Below, in pieces: positions 25,397-34,575 of a stretch of 64,000 nucleotides of DNA. Under the pieces are notes generated by a model. The model was given only the letters and a program-made list of their open reading frames with translations, did not search any database and had not been told where the DNA came from. This stretch comes from Flavobacterium croceum DSM 17960 (lineage in GTDB: Bacteria; Bacteroidota; Bacteroidia; Flavobacteriales; Flavobacteriaceae): assembly GCF_002917885.1 (NCBI RefSeq), contig NZ_PQNY01000001.1, positions 124,001 through 188,000 on the forward strand, read 5' to 3'. Each line of letters opens with the position of its first letter. Positions within the stretch are counted from its first letter, which is position 1. Both the position numbers and the translations under genes were made by a program.

Positions 25397-27088
25397 TTAC
25401 GGTTGAATGTCTTTTATTTTTAATTGCAAATTTACAACACCATTAAATTCGTTTTCTTCAATAGAAAATACAGCGTTAAACACTTGTTGATTTTGAACCA
25501 AATTTATTTTATCTCCCAATCCAAAACCAATAGCATCTATACCAACACTGTTAGGCTGTTTTATAAAAAGTTTTAAATGTTCATTGTTTTTTCCCATTTG
25601 TTTAGCAAAGCCCGTATCTTTTAAATTTTTGGCTACAAAAACAGGTGTCATGTTTTGCGGGCCAAAAGGTTCAAATTGTTTTAAAATCCTTAAAAATTTT
25701 GGGGTAATTTTATCGAAATCCAATTCCATATCGATACTCAATTCTGGGCTACGTAATTCTTCAGGAATTGTTTTTTTTACTTCTTGTTCAAAAGCGTGTT
25801 TAAAATTCAAAAAATTATCTTCTTGCAAAGTCATACCTGCCGCATACATGTGCCCGCCAAATTGTTCTAAATGTTGTGCACAATTTTCCAAGGCTTTGTA
25901 AACATCAAACCCTTTTACAGAGCGTGCCGAACCTGCCAATTTAGTATCACTTTTTGTAAATACAATAGTAGGTCTGTAATAATTTTCTATAAGTCTAGAG
26001 GCAACAATACCTATCACTCCTTTATGCCAATGTGGTTGGTATACTACTGTAGTGTAGTTTTCTTGCTCGTTGTTTAATTGTATAAGTTCTAATGCCTCTG
26101 TTGTGATTTGTTTGTCTATATCTTTTCTATCTGAATTATGTTGTTCTATTTCTGTGGCAAAAATTTCAGCTTGATTTATGTTAAACTCTGTAAGCAATGC
26201 CACAGCTTCATTGCCATGTTTTATTCTACCTGCTGCATTTATTCGTGGAGCAATAATAAAAACAACATCAGAAATGGTGAGGTATTGCTTTTTTAAGTTT
26301 TGAATGAGCGCTTTTATTCCTGGTCGAGGGTTGGAATTAATAACCTCTAATCCTAATTTTGCCAATACTCTATTTTCGCCCGTTATGGGTACAATATCTG
26401 CTGCTATGGCTGTGGCTACTAAGTCTAGGTAAGGCATTAAATCAATATCGCTTTGCTTTTTATTTTTTGCTAATGCCTGAATTAGTTTAAAACCGATGCC
26501 ACAACCACAAAGTTCTTTGTAAGGATATGTACAATCTTGTCTTTTTGGGTCTAAAACAGCTATAGCAGAAGGCAATACATCTGCAGGAAGGTGATGATCG
26601 CAGATAATAAAATCTATATTTTTTTGAAGTGCATAGTGTACATGTTCTATAGATTTTATACCACAATCTAGTGCGATAATAAGAGAAAAATCATTATCGT
26701 GTGCAAAATCTATTCCTTGAAACGATACACCGTAACCTTCTGTATATCTATCGGGTATATAAGTCGCTATGTTTTTATAGTAATTTTTTAAATATGAACT
26801 AACCAAAGCAACGGCAGTTGTACCATCTACATCATAATCGCCAAAAATTAAGATATTTTCATTGTTGGCTATCGCTTTTTCTATTCTTGCTACAGCTTTA
26901 TCCATGTCTTTCATAAGATATGGATTGTGCAAATCATGCCATGTTGGTCTAAAGAACTGCTTGGCTTGTTCGTAGGTTTCTATACCTCTATGCAATAATA
27001 ATGTAGCAATAGTAGTATCTACCTGAAGCTCGTTTTGTAAGTGTTGTAATTTTTGAGTGTTTGGTGTTGATTGAATATTCCAGCGCAT
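25397..27088 (-). CDS. recJ: Single-stranded-DNA-specific exonuclease RecJ
   Basis: A 563-residue 5'-3' ssDNA exonuclease used in recombination and mismatch repair. DHH-family motifs are in order: FGDYDVDGTTAVALV (motif I), ALDCGIKS (II), ICDHHLP (III) and a C-terminal DHHA1 region with APRINAAGRIKHGNEAV and HWHKGVIGIVASRL, then an OB-fold end. Length and motif order are normal. It lies 3 nt downstream of rsmI, so the two are co-transcribed. Confidence 0.97.
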   Translation of the reverse strand: MRWNIQSTPNTQKLQHLQNELQVDTTIATLLLHRGIETYEQAKQFFRPTWHDLHNPYLMKDMDKAVARIEKAIANNENILIFGDYDVDGTTAVALVSSYLKNYYKNIATYIPDRYTEGYGVSFQGIDFAHDNDFSLIIALDCGIKSIEHVHYALQKNIDFIICDHHLPADVLPSAIAVLDPKRQDCTYPYKELCGCGIGFKLIQALAKNKKQSDIDLMPYLDLVATAIAADIVPITGENRVLAKLGLEVINSNPRPGIKALIQNLKKQYLTISDVVFIIAPRINAAGRIKHGNEAVALLTEFNINQAEIFATEIEQHNSDRKDIDKQITTEALELIQLNNEQENYTTVVYQPHWHKGVIGIVASRLIENYYRPTIVFTKSDTKLAGSARSVKGFDVYKALENCAQHLEQFGGHMYAAGMTLQEDNFLNFKHAFEQEVKKTIPEELRSPELSIDMELDFDKITPKFLRILKQFEPFGPQNMTPVFVAKNLKDTGFAKQMGKNNEHLKLFIKQPNSVGIDAIGFGLGDKINLVQNQQVFNAVFSIEENEFNGVVNLQLKIKDIQP

Positions 27089-27091
27089 AGT

Positions 27092-27763
27092 TTATTTTTT
27101 ACCTCCTACCACAGCAACTATTTCGCCTTTAGGAGGTTTGTTTTCAAAATGTTGTAGTACTTCTTGTGCCGAACCTCTTATGGTTTCTTCGTGCAGTTTT
27201 GATAACTCTCTAGAGATAGATACGGGGCGTTCGGCTCCAAAATATTGTATAAATTCGGTTAATGTTTTTATTAATTTATGTGGTGATACATAAAAAATCA
27301 TCGTTCTAGATTCTTCGGCTAATTGTAAAAAACGGGTTTGGCGTCCTTTTTTTTCAGGTAAAAATCCTTCAAATAAAAACCGGTCATTGGGTAAACCGCT
27401 GTTTACTAAAGCAGGTACAAAAGCAGTAGCGCCAGGTAAGCAATCTACTATAATTTGATGTTCTACACAAGCTCGTGTTAGTAAAAATCCTGGATCTGAA
27501 ATAGCAGGTGTGCCAGCATCTGAGATTAAAGCTACAGTTTTTCCAGATTGTATTTGTTGTACAATATGGTCTACTGTTTTATGTTCGTTGTGCATATGAT
27601 GGCTGTACATTGGCGTTGAAATCTCGAAATGTTTGAGTAGTTTTCCGCTTGTACGGGTATCTTCGGCTAAAATTATGTCGGCTTCTTGGAGTACTTTTAT
27701 AGCTCTAAAAGTCATATCGTCTAGATTGCCTATGGGTGTGGGTACTATGTATAACTTAGACAT
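27092..27763 (-). CDS. rsmI: 16S rRNA (cytidine-1402 2'-O)-methyltransferase
   Basis: A 223-residue tetrapyrrole-methylase-fold enzyme that 2'-O-methylates C1402 of 16S rRNA. Motifs: LYIVPTPIGNLDDMTFRAIKVL at the start, LAEDTRTSGKLL, ALISDAGTPAISDPG for SAM binding, and LPNDRFLFEGFLP. The start is MSKLYIVPTP at 27763; the 36 extra codons of open frame upstream run into repeat copy E and are not conserved coding. It is followed by recJ. Confidence 0.95.
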   Translation of the reverse strand: MSKLYIVPTPIGNLDDMTFRAIKVLQEADIILAEDTRTSGKLLKHFEISTPMYSHHMHNEHKTVDHIVQQIQSGKTVALISDAGTPAISDPGFLLTRACVEHQIIVDCLPGATAFVPALVNSGLPNDRFLFEGFLPEKKGRQTRFLQLAEESRTMIFYVSPHKLIKTLTEFIQYFGAERPVSISRELSKLHEETIRGSAQEVLQHFENKPPKGEIVAVVGGKK

Positions 27764-27774
27764 AATGTGGGTTT

Positions 27775-27873
27775 GTGTGAGCGATGGAACGATTGTTTGA
27801 GCTCTTTTTATTTGTTTTGAATAAAATAAATAAAAAAGCGAGTCGTGAGAGCGCGACCCAAAGGGGCACACCC
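27775..27873 (-). repeat. Dispersed hairpin repeat, copy E (divergent)
   Basis: On the minus strand it opens GTGTGCCCCTTTGGGTCGCG, has ACTCGCTTTTTTATTT, a loop, then AAATAAAAAGAGC, and closes ATCGCTCACAC. The outer ends GTGTG/CACAC are inverted and the centre is an A/T stem. The architecture matches copy C (GGCGTGCCC...CCCTCACGC) though the sequence has drifted. It lies in the leader of rsmI. Confidence 0.55.
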
Positions 27874-27879
27874 AAATTA

Positions 27880-28605
27880 TTAACTAAAATGTTTTTGGAG
27901 TACGTCTAGAAAACGGGCTTCGTATTCTTCTTTTCCTTCCCAATTGTTGTAATCTGGTTTAACGATATCGGCAATAAAATCGTAGGCTTCAAAAAAGCTT
28001 GTGAGTGTGTTAAGTTGCGAAATTACTCTGTTGTAATCTTCGTTATTACCGTTGAATAAATTGCTTACAAAGGCAATTTTATCGTTAAGCCCTATGCTAA
28101 TTCCTAGTTTATTTACATCGGTAGCTTTGTATTCGTTTGGTTTTACAAACACAGGGTCTTTGTACTCTTGGCCTAATAGTTCTTCAAATGAAGCAGCTAC
28201 AGACTTGGAGGTGTTTTTGTTTATAGGTGGTGTTGGCAAAGGTTGTTCGTCTATCTCTACAGGATTTTCTAGTACTGTTTTTTGTATTTCGAGCTCTTGA
28301 ATAGGTTGTTCTTCGGGCTCTACAACAGGCGTAGTTGTAGGTTTTATCGATTCTGGTTCTAAGCTTACGGTTTGTGTAATGGTAGCTGGCGCAGATTTCA
28401 TTTTGGCTTCCAATTGCTGAAAAATAGATTCTTCGGGAATATCTTGTGTATCGCTTTCATAGCTTTCGTAATAAAACTTTAATATGGATAACGATTCATA
28501 AAGTTTTTGAGATTCTGTATGAAGTTGATAAATTTCTGCATTATTTTTTAATTTCAATATACGGTGCGCAATACTAACCAGTTCTGCCTGAATCATTTTT
28601 TTCAT
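27880..28605 (-). CDS. Hypothetical cytoplasmic protein
   Basis: A 241-residue protein with no signal peptide. The N-terminal about 70 residues are helical (MIQAELVSIAHRILKLKNNAEIYQ). The middle (about 75-135) is a low-complexity Pro/Glu/Thr linker. The C-terminal about 100 residues are a conserved-looking helical domain (GLNDKIAFVSNLFNGNNEDYNRVISQL...). From memory a homologue sits next to rsmI/tdk in many flavobacteria, but I know no function. Confidence 0.75.
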   Translation of the reverse strand: MKKMIQAELVSIAHRILKLKNNAEIYQLHTESQKLYESLSILKFYYESYESDTQDIPEESIFQQLEAKMKSAPATITQTVSLEPESIKPTTTPVVEPEEQPIQELEIQKTVLENPVEIDEQPLPTPPINKNTSKSVAASFEELLGQEYKDPVFVKPNEYKATDVNKLGISIGLNDKIAFVSNLFNGNNEDYNRVISQLNTLTSFFEAYDFIADIVKPDYNNWEGKEEYEARFLDVLQKHFS

Positions 28606-28716
28606 AAAATCTGTTTTTTGTTAAGTATAAAGCTCTATTTGTTTGTTTTTTAGTCTTTTACCAAAAAAAAGTGTAAAAGTTTTTAGTTTTCTAAGCAATC
28701 TAGTACAGAATTTTGA

Positions 28717-28724
28717 TACTTTTG
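28717..28724 (+). promoter_or_regulatory. -7 box TACTTTTG upstream of tdk
   Basis: Matches TAnnTTTG on the plus strand, 54 nt before the tdk ATG. Confidence 0.5.
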
Positions 28725-28778
28725 TTTTGTACAAATGTAACAGAAAATACTTATTTTTTACTAAAAAGATACTACTAA

Positions 28779-29402
28779 ATGTTTCTAGAAAATACCGTAA
28801 ACCATAAAGAGCAATTTGGCTGGATAGAAGTAATATGCGGATCGATGTTTTCCGGTAAAACGGAAGAATTGATAAGAAGATTAAAACGAGCTCAATTTGC
28901 CAAGCAAAAAGTAGAAATATTTAAACCAGCCATAGATACTAGGTATGATGAAGAAATGGTGGTATCGCATAACAAAAACGAAATACGCTCTACACCTGTA
29001 CCAGCAGCAGCCAACATTTCTATTTTAGCACAAGGTTGTGATGTTGTGGGTATAGACGAAGCCCAGTTTTTTGACGATGAGATTGTAAAAATATGCAACG
29101 ATTTGGCCAATTCGGGTATACGAGTAATTGTTGCGGGGCTCGATATGGATTTTAAAGGTAATCCATTTGGTCCTATGCCTGCACTAATGGCTACAGCCGA
29201 GTATGTTACCAAAGTACATGCGGTGTGTACACGTACAGGTAATTTGGCACACTATAGTTTTAGAAAAGCTGATAGCGACAGTTTGGTATTACTTGGAGAA
29301 ACAGAAGAATACGAACCTTTGAGTAGAGCTGCCTATTTTAAAGCGATGAGAGAAAATATAGATGTGAAAGATGCAGAAAATATTTCGGATAACTTAAAAT
29401 AA
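28779..29402 (+). CDS. tdk: Thymidine kinase
   Basis: A 207-residue type II thymidine kinase of the nucleotide-salvage pathway. Walker A is [15 protein letters not shown], Walker B is [13 protein letters not shown], and the lasso region with [14 protein letters not shown] holds the substrate. The usual structural-zinc cysteines look partly replaced in this region, where only one cysteine is seen. It precedes the murF-alr fusion by 7 nt. Confidence 0.95.
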   Translation: MFLENTVNHKEQFGWIEVICGSMFSGKTEELIRRLKRAQFAKQKVEIFKPAIDTRYDEEMVVSHNKNEIRSTPVPAAANISILAQGCDVVGIDEAQFFDDEIVKICNDLANSGIRVIVAGLDMDFKGNPFGPMPALMATAEYVTKVHAVCTRTGNLAHYSFRKADSDSLVLLGETEEYEPLSRAAYFKAMRENIDVKDAENISDNLK

Positions 29403-29409
29403 ACAGTTT

Positions 29410-31857
29410 TTGACAATCTCCATACAAAATATTATTCCGGTTATCCATGCAACAATACATGGACATACCAACGAAGGTGTTGTTAATCATGTTTCTATAG
29501 ATAGTCGTTCTTTACTTAATGCAGAAGGAACGCTTTTTTTTGCTTTGAAAGGCTCTAGAAACAACGGTCATCATTATATACCGCAGTTGCTCGAACAAGG
29601 TGTTCGCTTTTTTGTGGTTTCTGAAATGCCTCAAGATACAAAAAACGCTACTTTTTTTGTAGTATCAGATACTTTGGAAGCTTTACAAAAATTGGCGGCT
29701 TATTATAGAACTTTATTTTCGTTTCCTGTTATTGGAATTACGGGTAGCAACGGGAAAACCATTATAAAAGAATGGCTTAATTTTTTGCTTAGTCCCGATT
29801 ATAATATTGTGCGCTCGCCCAAGAGTTACAATTCGCAAGTTGGTGTTCCTTTGTCTATTTTAGGAATGAATGAAATGCACAATTTTGGCATTTTTGAAGC
29901 AGGTATCTCTACAGTAAACGAGATGGATAAACTAGAAGAGATTATTCGTCCTAGTATAGGTATTTTAAGCAACATAGGTTCGGCACACGACGAAGGTTTT
30001 GAAAACACCTCGCAAAAGGCACTTGAAAAATGGAAGCTTTTTAAACATTCAGAAGTTGTTATTTTCAAAAAAGATAAAACATTTGAAAATCTTTTAGCGC
30101 TTAATACACAAGAAAAGTTTACTTGGAGTTTTGAAAAAAATGACAATGCAAGTGTTTGGGTAACAACCCACGAGTCTTCTGTGGGTACTGAACTCACATT
30201 TTATCATCAAAACAGTAATCTTTCGGTTATAATTCCGTTTACAGACAAAGCTTCTATAGAAAACACTATTCATTGTGTTATGGTTCTTTTGTATTTTAAA
30301 TATCCTGTAGATACTATACAAAAAAGAGTTGCGGCACTATATCCTGTAGAAATGCGACTAAAAGTAAAAAACGGGGTAAATAATACTAGCCTTATCGATG
30401 ATAGTTATAGTTCTGACTATCAATCTTTAAAAATAGCTTTAGATTTTTTGGAGCATCAAAAATTACACACCAACAAAACCATTATTCTTTCAGATATTTA
30501 CCAAAGCGGACTACCTGTAACCGATTTGTACCATAGAGTTTCTCAATTAATTATTGCTAATAAAATAAATCGTGTTTTTACGATAGGAGAAGTAATTTCG
30601 GGTTATAAACATTTGTTTCCAAACGCTATTGGTTTTAGCTCTACCAACGATTTTTTAAATCAAATGGAACATCTTCATTTTCAAAATGAAACCATACTTG
30701 TAAAAGGAGCGCGAGATTTTCAGTTTGAAAAAATAGTAACCGCTCTAGAAGAGAAAACCCACGAAACAGTATTAGAAATAAACCTCAATGCACTAAGCAA
30801 TAATCTTAATTATTTTAAATCGAAATTAAAACCACAAACCAAAATGATGGTCATGGTAAAAGCTTTTGGTTATGGCAACGGCGGATTTGAAATAGCCAAA
30901 CTTCTTGAACATCATAAAGTAGATTACTTAGGTGTAGCATTTGCAGATGAAGGAATTGAATTAAAAACATTGGGCATAGAACTTCCTATTATTGTAATGA
31001 ATCCAGAGAGCACTGCTTTTGAAGCCATGATACAGAACAAACTAGAGCCCGAAATATATTCTATTAGAGGTTTACAATCTTTTATTAAAATACTTGAATC
31101 TAAGGAGATTTATCATTACCCAATACATATTAAATTTGATACAGGCATGCATCGATTGGGCTTTGAGCAAAACAATATGTTGGAGTTACTTGCTATTTTA
31201 AAAAACACTAGTTGTGTAAAAATTGCAAGTATTTTGTCGCATTTGGCTTGTAGCGACGATCGTAATGAAACCGAGTTTACGTTGCATCAAATTCAGCTTT
31301 TTGAAAACCTTTCAACACAACTTATAACTACTTTACAAATTAATCCTATTAGACATATATTAAACAGTTCTGGTATTTCCAATTTTCCAGAGGCGCAATA
31401 TAACATGGTAAGACTTGGTGTAGGTTTGTATGGAATTTCTAGCAATGAAGAAGAACAAAAATATCTTGAAAATGTAGGAACATTAAAATCTATAATTTCT
31501 CAAATACGAACTATTGAAGCAGGCGAAAGCGTAGGTTATAATAGAAGATTTAAAGCTTCATCCAAAACAAAAATAGCTACAATACCCATAGGTTATGCCG
31601 ATGGAATTTCAAGACATTGGGGTTATGAGCGAGGCTATGTTACTATAAATGGTAAAAAAGCACCTATAGTGGGTAGTATTTGTATGGATATGCTTATGGT
31701 AAATTGCACAAATATTGAGTGTAAAGAAGGACAAGAAGTGGTTATATTTGGAGAAAATCCAAGCATAAAGTACATGGCAAAAGAACTACAAACTATTTCT
31801 TATGAAATAATGACAAGTATCTCAAAACGAGTAAAACGAGTGTTTTATAGAGAGTAG
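29410..31857 (+). CDS. murF-alr: MurF-alanine racemase fusion
   Basis: An 815-residue bifunctional enzyme. Residues 1-about 450 are MurF, which adds D-Ala-D-Ala to UDP-MurNAc-tripeptide; the ATP loop is GITGSNGKT and the substrate region YNSQVGVPLSIL. Residues about 455-815 are alanine racemase, with PLP lysine K484 (VMVKAFGYGNGGF), SHLACSDD and IPIGYADGISR. The fusion couples D-Ala supply to its use and is known in Bacteroidota. The start appears to be TTG at 29410: no ATG lies between the tdk stop and residue 77. Confidence 0.95.
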   Translation: MTISIQNIIPVIHATIHGHTNEGVVNHVSIDSRSLLNAEGTLFFALKGSRNNGHHYIPQLLEQGVRFFVVSEMPQDTKNATFFVVSDTLEALQKLAAYYRTLFSFPVIGITGSNGKTIIKEWLNFLLSPDYNIVRSPKSYNSQVGVPLSILGMNEMHNFGIFEAGISTVNEMDKLEEIIRPSIGILSNIGSAHDEGFENTSQKALEKWKLFKHSEVVIFKKDKTFENLLALNTQEKFTWSFEKNDNASVWVTTHESSVGTELTFYHQNSNLSVIIPFTDKASIENTIHCVMVLLYFKYPVDTIQKRVAALYPVEMRLKVKNGVNNTSLIDDSYSSDYQSLKIALDFLEHQKLHTNKTIILSDIYQSGLPVTDLYHRVSQLIIANKINRVFTIGEVISGYKHLFPNAIGFSSTNDFLNQMEHLHFQNETILVKGARDFQFEKIVTALEEKTHETVLEINLNALSNNLNYFKSKLKPQTKMMVMVKAFGYGNGGFEIAKLLEHHKVDYLGVAFADEGIELKTLGIELPIIVMNPESTAFEAMIQNKLEPEIYSIRGLQSFIKILESKEIYHYPIHIKFDTGMHRLGFEQNNMLELLAILKNTSCVKIASILSHLACSDDRNETEFTLHQIQLFENLSTQLITTLQINPIRHILNSSGISNFPEAQYNMVRLGVGLYGISSNEEEQKYLENVGTLKSIISQIRTIEAGESVGYNRRFKASSKTKIATIPIGYADGISRHWGYERGYVTINGKKAPIVGSICMDMLMVNCTNIECKEGQEVVIFGENPSIKYMAKELQTISYEIMTSISKRVKRVFYRE

Positions 31858-31900
31858 TAATAGTTTTACAAAATCAAAAAATATTTGTTAAAATTTTAAC

Positions 31901-31908
31901 TAACTTTG
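31901..31908 (+). promoter_or_regulatory. -7 box TAACTTTG of mscL
   Basis: Matches TAnnTTTG and is followed by CGC, 26 nt before the mscL ATG. Confidence 0.5.
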
Positions 31909-31934
31909 CGCAAACAATTTAATACTAAATAATT

Positions 31935-32312
31935 ATGGGAATGCTTAAAGAATTTAAAGAATTTATTGCAAAAGGAAATGCAATGGATTTGGCTGTAGGA
32001 GTTATCATTGGTGCTGCTTTTGGAAAAATTGTTACATCGTTGGTAGAAGACGTAATTACTCCTGCATTACTTACACCTGCATTAAAAGCTGCAAACCTTC
32101 AAAAAATAGAAGAATTAAAAACAGATGGAGGTATATTGTATGGTAAATTTTTGGGAGCGGTAATTGGATTTATCGTTATTGCTTTTGTAATTTTTTTATT
32201 GGTAAAAGGAATTAACAGTTTAAAGAAAAAAGAAGTAGAAGCTCCAGCTGCGCCAGCAGGGCCATCGCAAGAAGAATTATTAGCAGAAATAAGAGATTTA
32301 TTAAAAAAATAA
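31935..32312 (+). CDS. mscL: Large-conductance mechanosensitive channel
   Basis: A 125-residue channel that opens under membrane tension to release solutes on hypo-osmotic shock. The N-terminal amphipathic helix MLKEFKEFIAKGNAMDLAVGVIIGAAFGKIVTSLVED runs into TM1. TM2 is FLGAVIGFIVIAFVIFLLVKG, and a Pro/Ala linker leads to the C-terminal helical bundle EELLAEIRDLLKK. Length is normal. It has its own -7 box and a terminator, so it is monocistronic. Confidence 0.97.
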   Translation: MGMLKEFKEFIAKGNAMDLAVGVIIGAAFGKIVTSLVEDVITPALLTPALKAANLQKIEELKTDGGILYGKFLGAVIGFIVIAFVIFLLVKGINSLKKKEVEAPAAPAGPSQEELLAEIRDLLKK

Positions 32313-32337
32313 ATACCGCTACATACATATTCTAACT

Positions 32338-32367
32338 AAAGTCCCGATTTTTATCGGGATTTTTCTT
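32338..32367 (+). terminator. mscL terminator
   Basis: GTCCCGAT/ATCGGGAT hairpin with a TTTT loop and a following T run. Confidence 0.88.
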
Positions 32368-32371
32368 TGTG

Positions 32372-32404
32372 TTGTAAAACAAATCATTTTTCTATATACT
32401 TTTG
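32372..32404 (+). promoter_or_regulatory. Promoter of asd: TTG, 22-nt spacer, TACTTTTG
   Basis: TTG at 32372-32374 and a perfect TAnnTTTG at 32397-32404. The leader to the ATG is about 40 nt. Confidence 0.6.
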
Positions 32405-32449
32405 TATACATTTTAATTATTTTATTAATTTTTAATCCCTTTATATTTT

Positions 32450-33439
32450 ATGAAAGTTGCTGTTGTTGGCGCAACCGGAATGGTTGGCGAAGTAATGCTT
32501 CAAGTTCTTGCTGAAAGAAATTTTCCTGTAACCGAATTGATTCCTGTGGCTTCAGAAAAGTCTGTTGGAAAAGAACTTCAATATAAGGGCAACACATATA
32601 AAGTAGTTGGAATGCAAGATGCTATAAACATGCGTCCAGATATCGCTTTGTTTTCGGCAGGTGGGCAAACCTCGCTAGATTGGGCTCCAAAATTTGCCGA
32701 AGTAGGCACTACTGTTATCGATAATTCTTCGGCATGGCGTATGGATCCTACAAAAAAACTTGTAGTACCCGAAATAAATGCATCAATACTTACTAAAGAA
32801 GACAAAATTATTGCCAACCCAAACTGTTCAACTATACAAATGGTTATGGTTTTAGCGCCATTGCACCAAAAATATAAAATTAAACGTGCCATAGTTTCTA
32901 CCTACCAATCTATTACAGGAACAGGCGTGAAAGCGGTAAAACAATTGGAAAATGAATATGCTGGAATACAAGGCGAAATGGCGTATAAATACCCTATACA
33001 TAGAAATGCTATTCCGCAATGTGATGTATTTGAAGAAAACGGATACACTAAAGAAGAAATGAAACTTGTGCGTGAAACACAAAAAATAATTGGAGATAAA
33101 ACGATAGCCGTAACCGCTACCGCCATTAGAATACCTGTAGTTGGCGGGCATAGCGAAGCTGTAAACTTAGAATTTGAAAATGATTTTTCAATTTCAGAAG
33201 TTCGAGAAATACTTCACCATACTACAGGAGTAGTTGTGCAAGATAATACCGATACATACACCTATCCGATGCCTCTATATGCACAAGGTAAAGATGACGT
33301 GTTTGTAGGACGTATTCGTAGAGATGAAAGTCAAGCAAACTCTTTAAATATGTGGATTGTTGCCGATAATTTAAGAAAAGGAGCCGCTACAAACGCGATT
33401 CAAATAGCAGAATATTTAGTAGCTAATAATTTGGTTTAA
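32450..33439 (+). CDS. asd: Aspartate-semialdehyde dehydrogenase
   Basis: A 329-residue enzyme that reduces aspartyl phosphate to the semialdehyde for lysine, threonine, methionine and diaminopimelate synthesis. The NADP motif is VAVVGATGMVGEVMLQVL, the catalytic cysteine is in ANPNCSTIQMV, and the base histidine is in GGHSEAVNLEF. Length fits the bacterial type. No lysine riboswitch is visible in the leader. Confidence 0.97.
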   Translation: MKVAVVGATGMVGEVMLQVLAERNFPVTELIPVASEKSVGKELQYKGNTYKVVGMQDAINMRPDIALFSAGGQTSLDWAPKFAEVGTTVIDNSSAWRMDPTKKLVVPEINASILTKEDKIIANPNCSTIQMVMVLAPLHQKYKIKRAIVSTYQSITGTGVKAVKQLENEYAGIQGEMAYKYPIHRNAIPQCDVFEENGYTKEEMKLVRETQKIIGDKTIAVTATAIRIPVVGGHSEAVNLEFENDFSISEVREILHHTTGVVVQDNTDTYTYPMPLYAQGKDDVFVGRIRRDESQANSLNMWIVADNLRKGAATNAIQIAEYLVANNLV

Positions 33440-33529
33440 TAGAAAAAGAATCAAAATCAATTTTTGGTTCTGAACTAAAATCAAGTATAATAAATACTTA
33501 AAGGCTATAGAACAAAAGCATAAAGTATA

Positions 33530-33562
33530 CCATAATAGGCTTATTCTTATTATGGTTTTTTT
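33530..33562 (+). terminator. Terminator after asd
   Basis: CCATAATA/TATTATGG stem with a 10-nt loop and a seven-T tail, about 90 nt past the asd stop and just before the next lipoprotein gene. Confidence 0.75.
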
Positions 33563-33576
33563 ATAAAATTATTCCA

Positions 33577-34575
33577 ATGAAACTCTTACGTGTTATTTTA
33601 CTTTTGTTTATTGTTTTATCCTGTAAAAATGAGCCAAAGCCTGCTATATCATTTTATTATTGGAAAACACGATACGCACTTACCACTCAAGAAAGTAAAT
33701 TGCTAACAGCCTTAAAAGTACAACACCTCTATATCCGTTATTTTGATGTAGGGCTCTCACCACAAACTGGATTACCAATTCCTGTAAGCCCAATTTTATT
33801 TGTAGAAAAACCTACGCTACAAATCACCCCTGTAGTATATATTCAAAACAAAGTGTTGCTTAATAAAAATGTTAATGTTTCTCTTTTGGCGCAACAAATA
33901 CATAGTTTTATAAATCAAATTAATAAAAGAGCAGGAGTTTCTGTAAAATCAATACAGCTCGATTGCGATTGGACAGAAAACACCAAAGTTCACTTTTTTA
34001 AATTAATAGAACAATTACAACATTTTTCAAAAACTAAAATTACATCAACCGTAAGACTTCATCAAGTAAAGTATCCTGAAAAAATGGGTGTTCCACCTGT
34101 AGCAGAAGCCACGTTAATGTATTACAATATGGGTGTTTTAAGTATAAAAAACACAAATTCTATCTACGATAAAGACATAGCAAATAAGTATGTAAACCGA
34201 TTACATAGTTATCCAAAAAACCTAAATGTTGCCTTACCCATTTACAGTTGGGTTATTCAATTTAGAAACGGAAAAATTATAAGTCTTACCAGTAAAATAA
34301 GTGAAAAAAAAATAGCGAATAATAAAAATTATTCCAAAAAAAAGGAACACTTTTACAGTGTTTTAAACAGCCATTATCTAGAAGGTGTGTTTTATAAAAA
34401 AGGCGATTTAATAAAAATTGAAACCATATCTGAAGAAAATTTATTAGAAATGGCAAAGATTTTGAGCAATCATTTACAAACCAAACCAAAAGAAGTAGTT
34501 TTTTACGATTTAGATGAACAAAATATTAATACTTATGAAAAAGAAGTTTTTACAAAAGTGGTACATCAGTTTTAG
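33577..34575 (+). CDS. Uncharacterised lipoprotein, TIM-barrel-like
   Basis: A 332-residue protein with a lipoprotein signal (LFIVLSC, Cys16). The body contains VKSIQLDCDWT, STVRLHQVKYP and ATLMYYNMGVLS, spaced like beta strands of a glycoside-hydrolase-type TIM barrel (acidic residues at strand ends). I know no characterised member. It overlaps the next gene by 41 nt, so the two products are made together. A cell-surface or periplasmic role is likely; enzymatic activity is inference. Confidence 0.78.
   Translation: MKLLRVILLLFIVLSCKNEPKPAISFYYWKTRYALTTQESKLLTALKVQHLYIRYFDVGLSPQTGLPIPVSPILFVEKPTLQITPVVYIQNKVLLNKNVNVSLLAQQIHSFINQINKRAGVSVKSIQLDCDWTENTKVHFFKLIEQLQHFSKTKITSTVRLHQVKYPEKMGVPPVAEATLMYYNMGVLSIKNTNSIYDKDIANKYVNRLHSYPKNLNVALPIYSWVIQFRNGKIISLTSKISEKKIANNKNYSKKKEHFYSVLNSHYLEGVFYKKGDLIKIETISEENLLEMAKILSNHLQTKPKEVVFYDLDEQNINTYEKEVFTKVVHQF

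Noticed and set aside
25584..25901. 105-residue ORF antisense to recJ
   Set aside because: It is inside the well-supported recJ gene, without conserved features.
27764..27871. Longer rsmI N terminus beginning MCPFGSRSHDS
   Set aside because: The extra codons are the translation of repeat copy E; the conserved start MSKLYIVPTP is 36 codons later.
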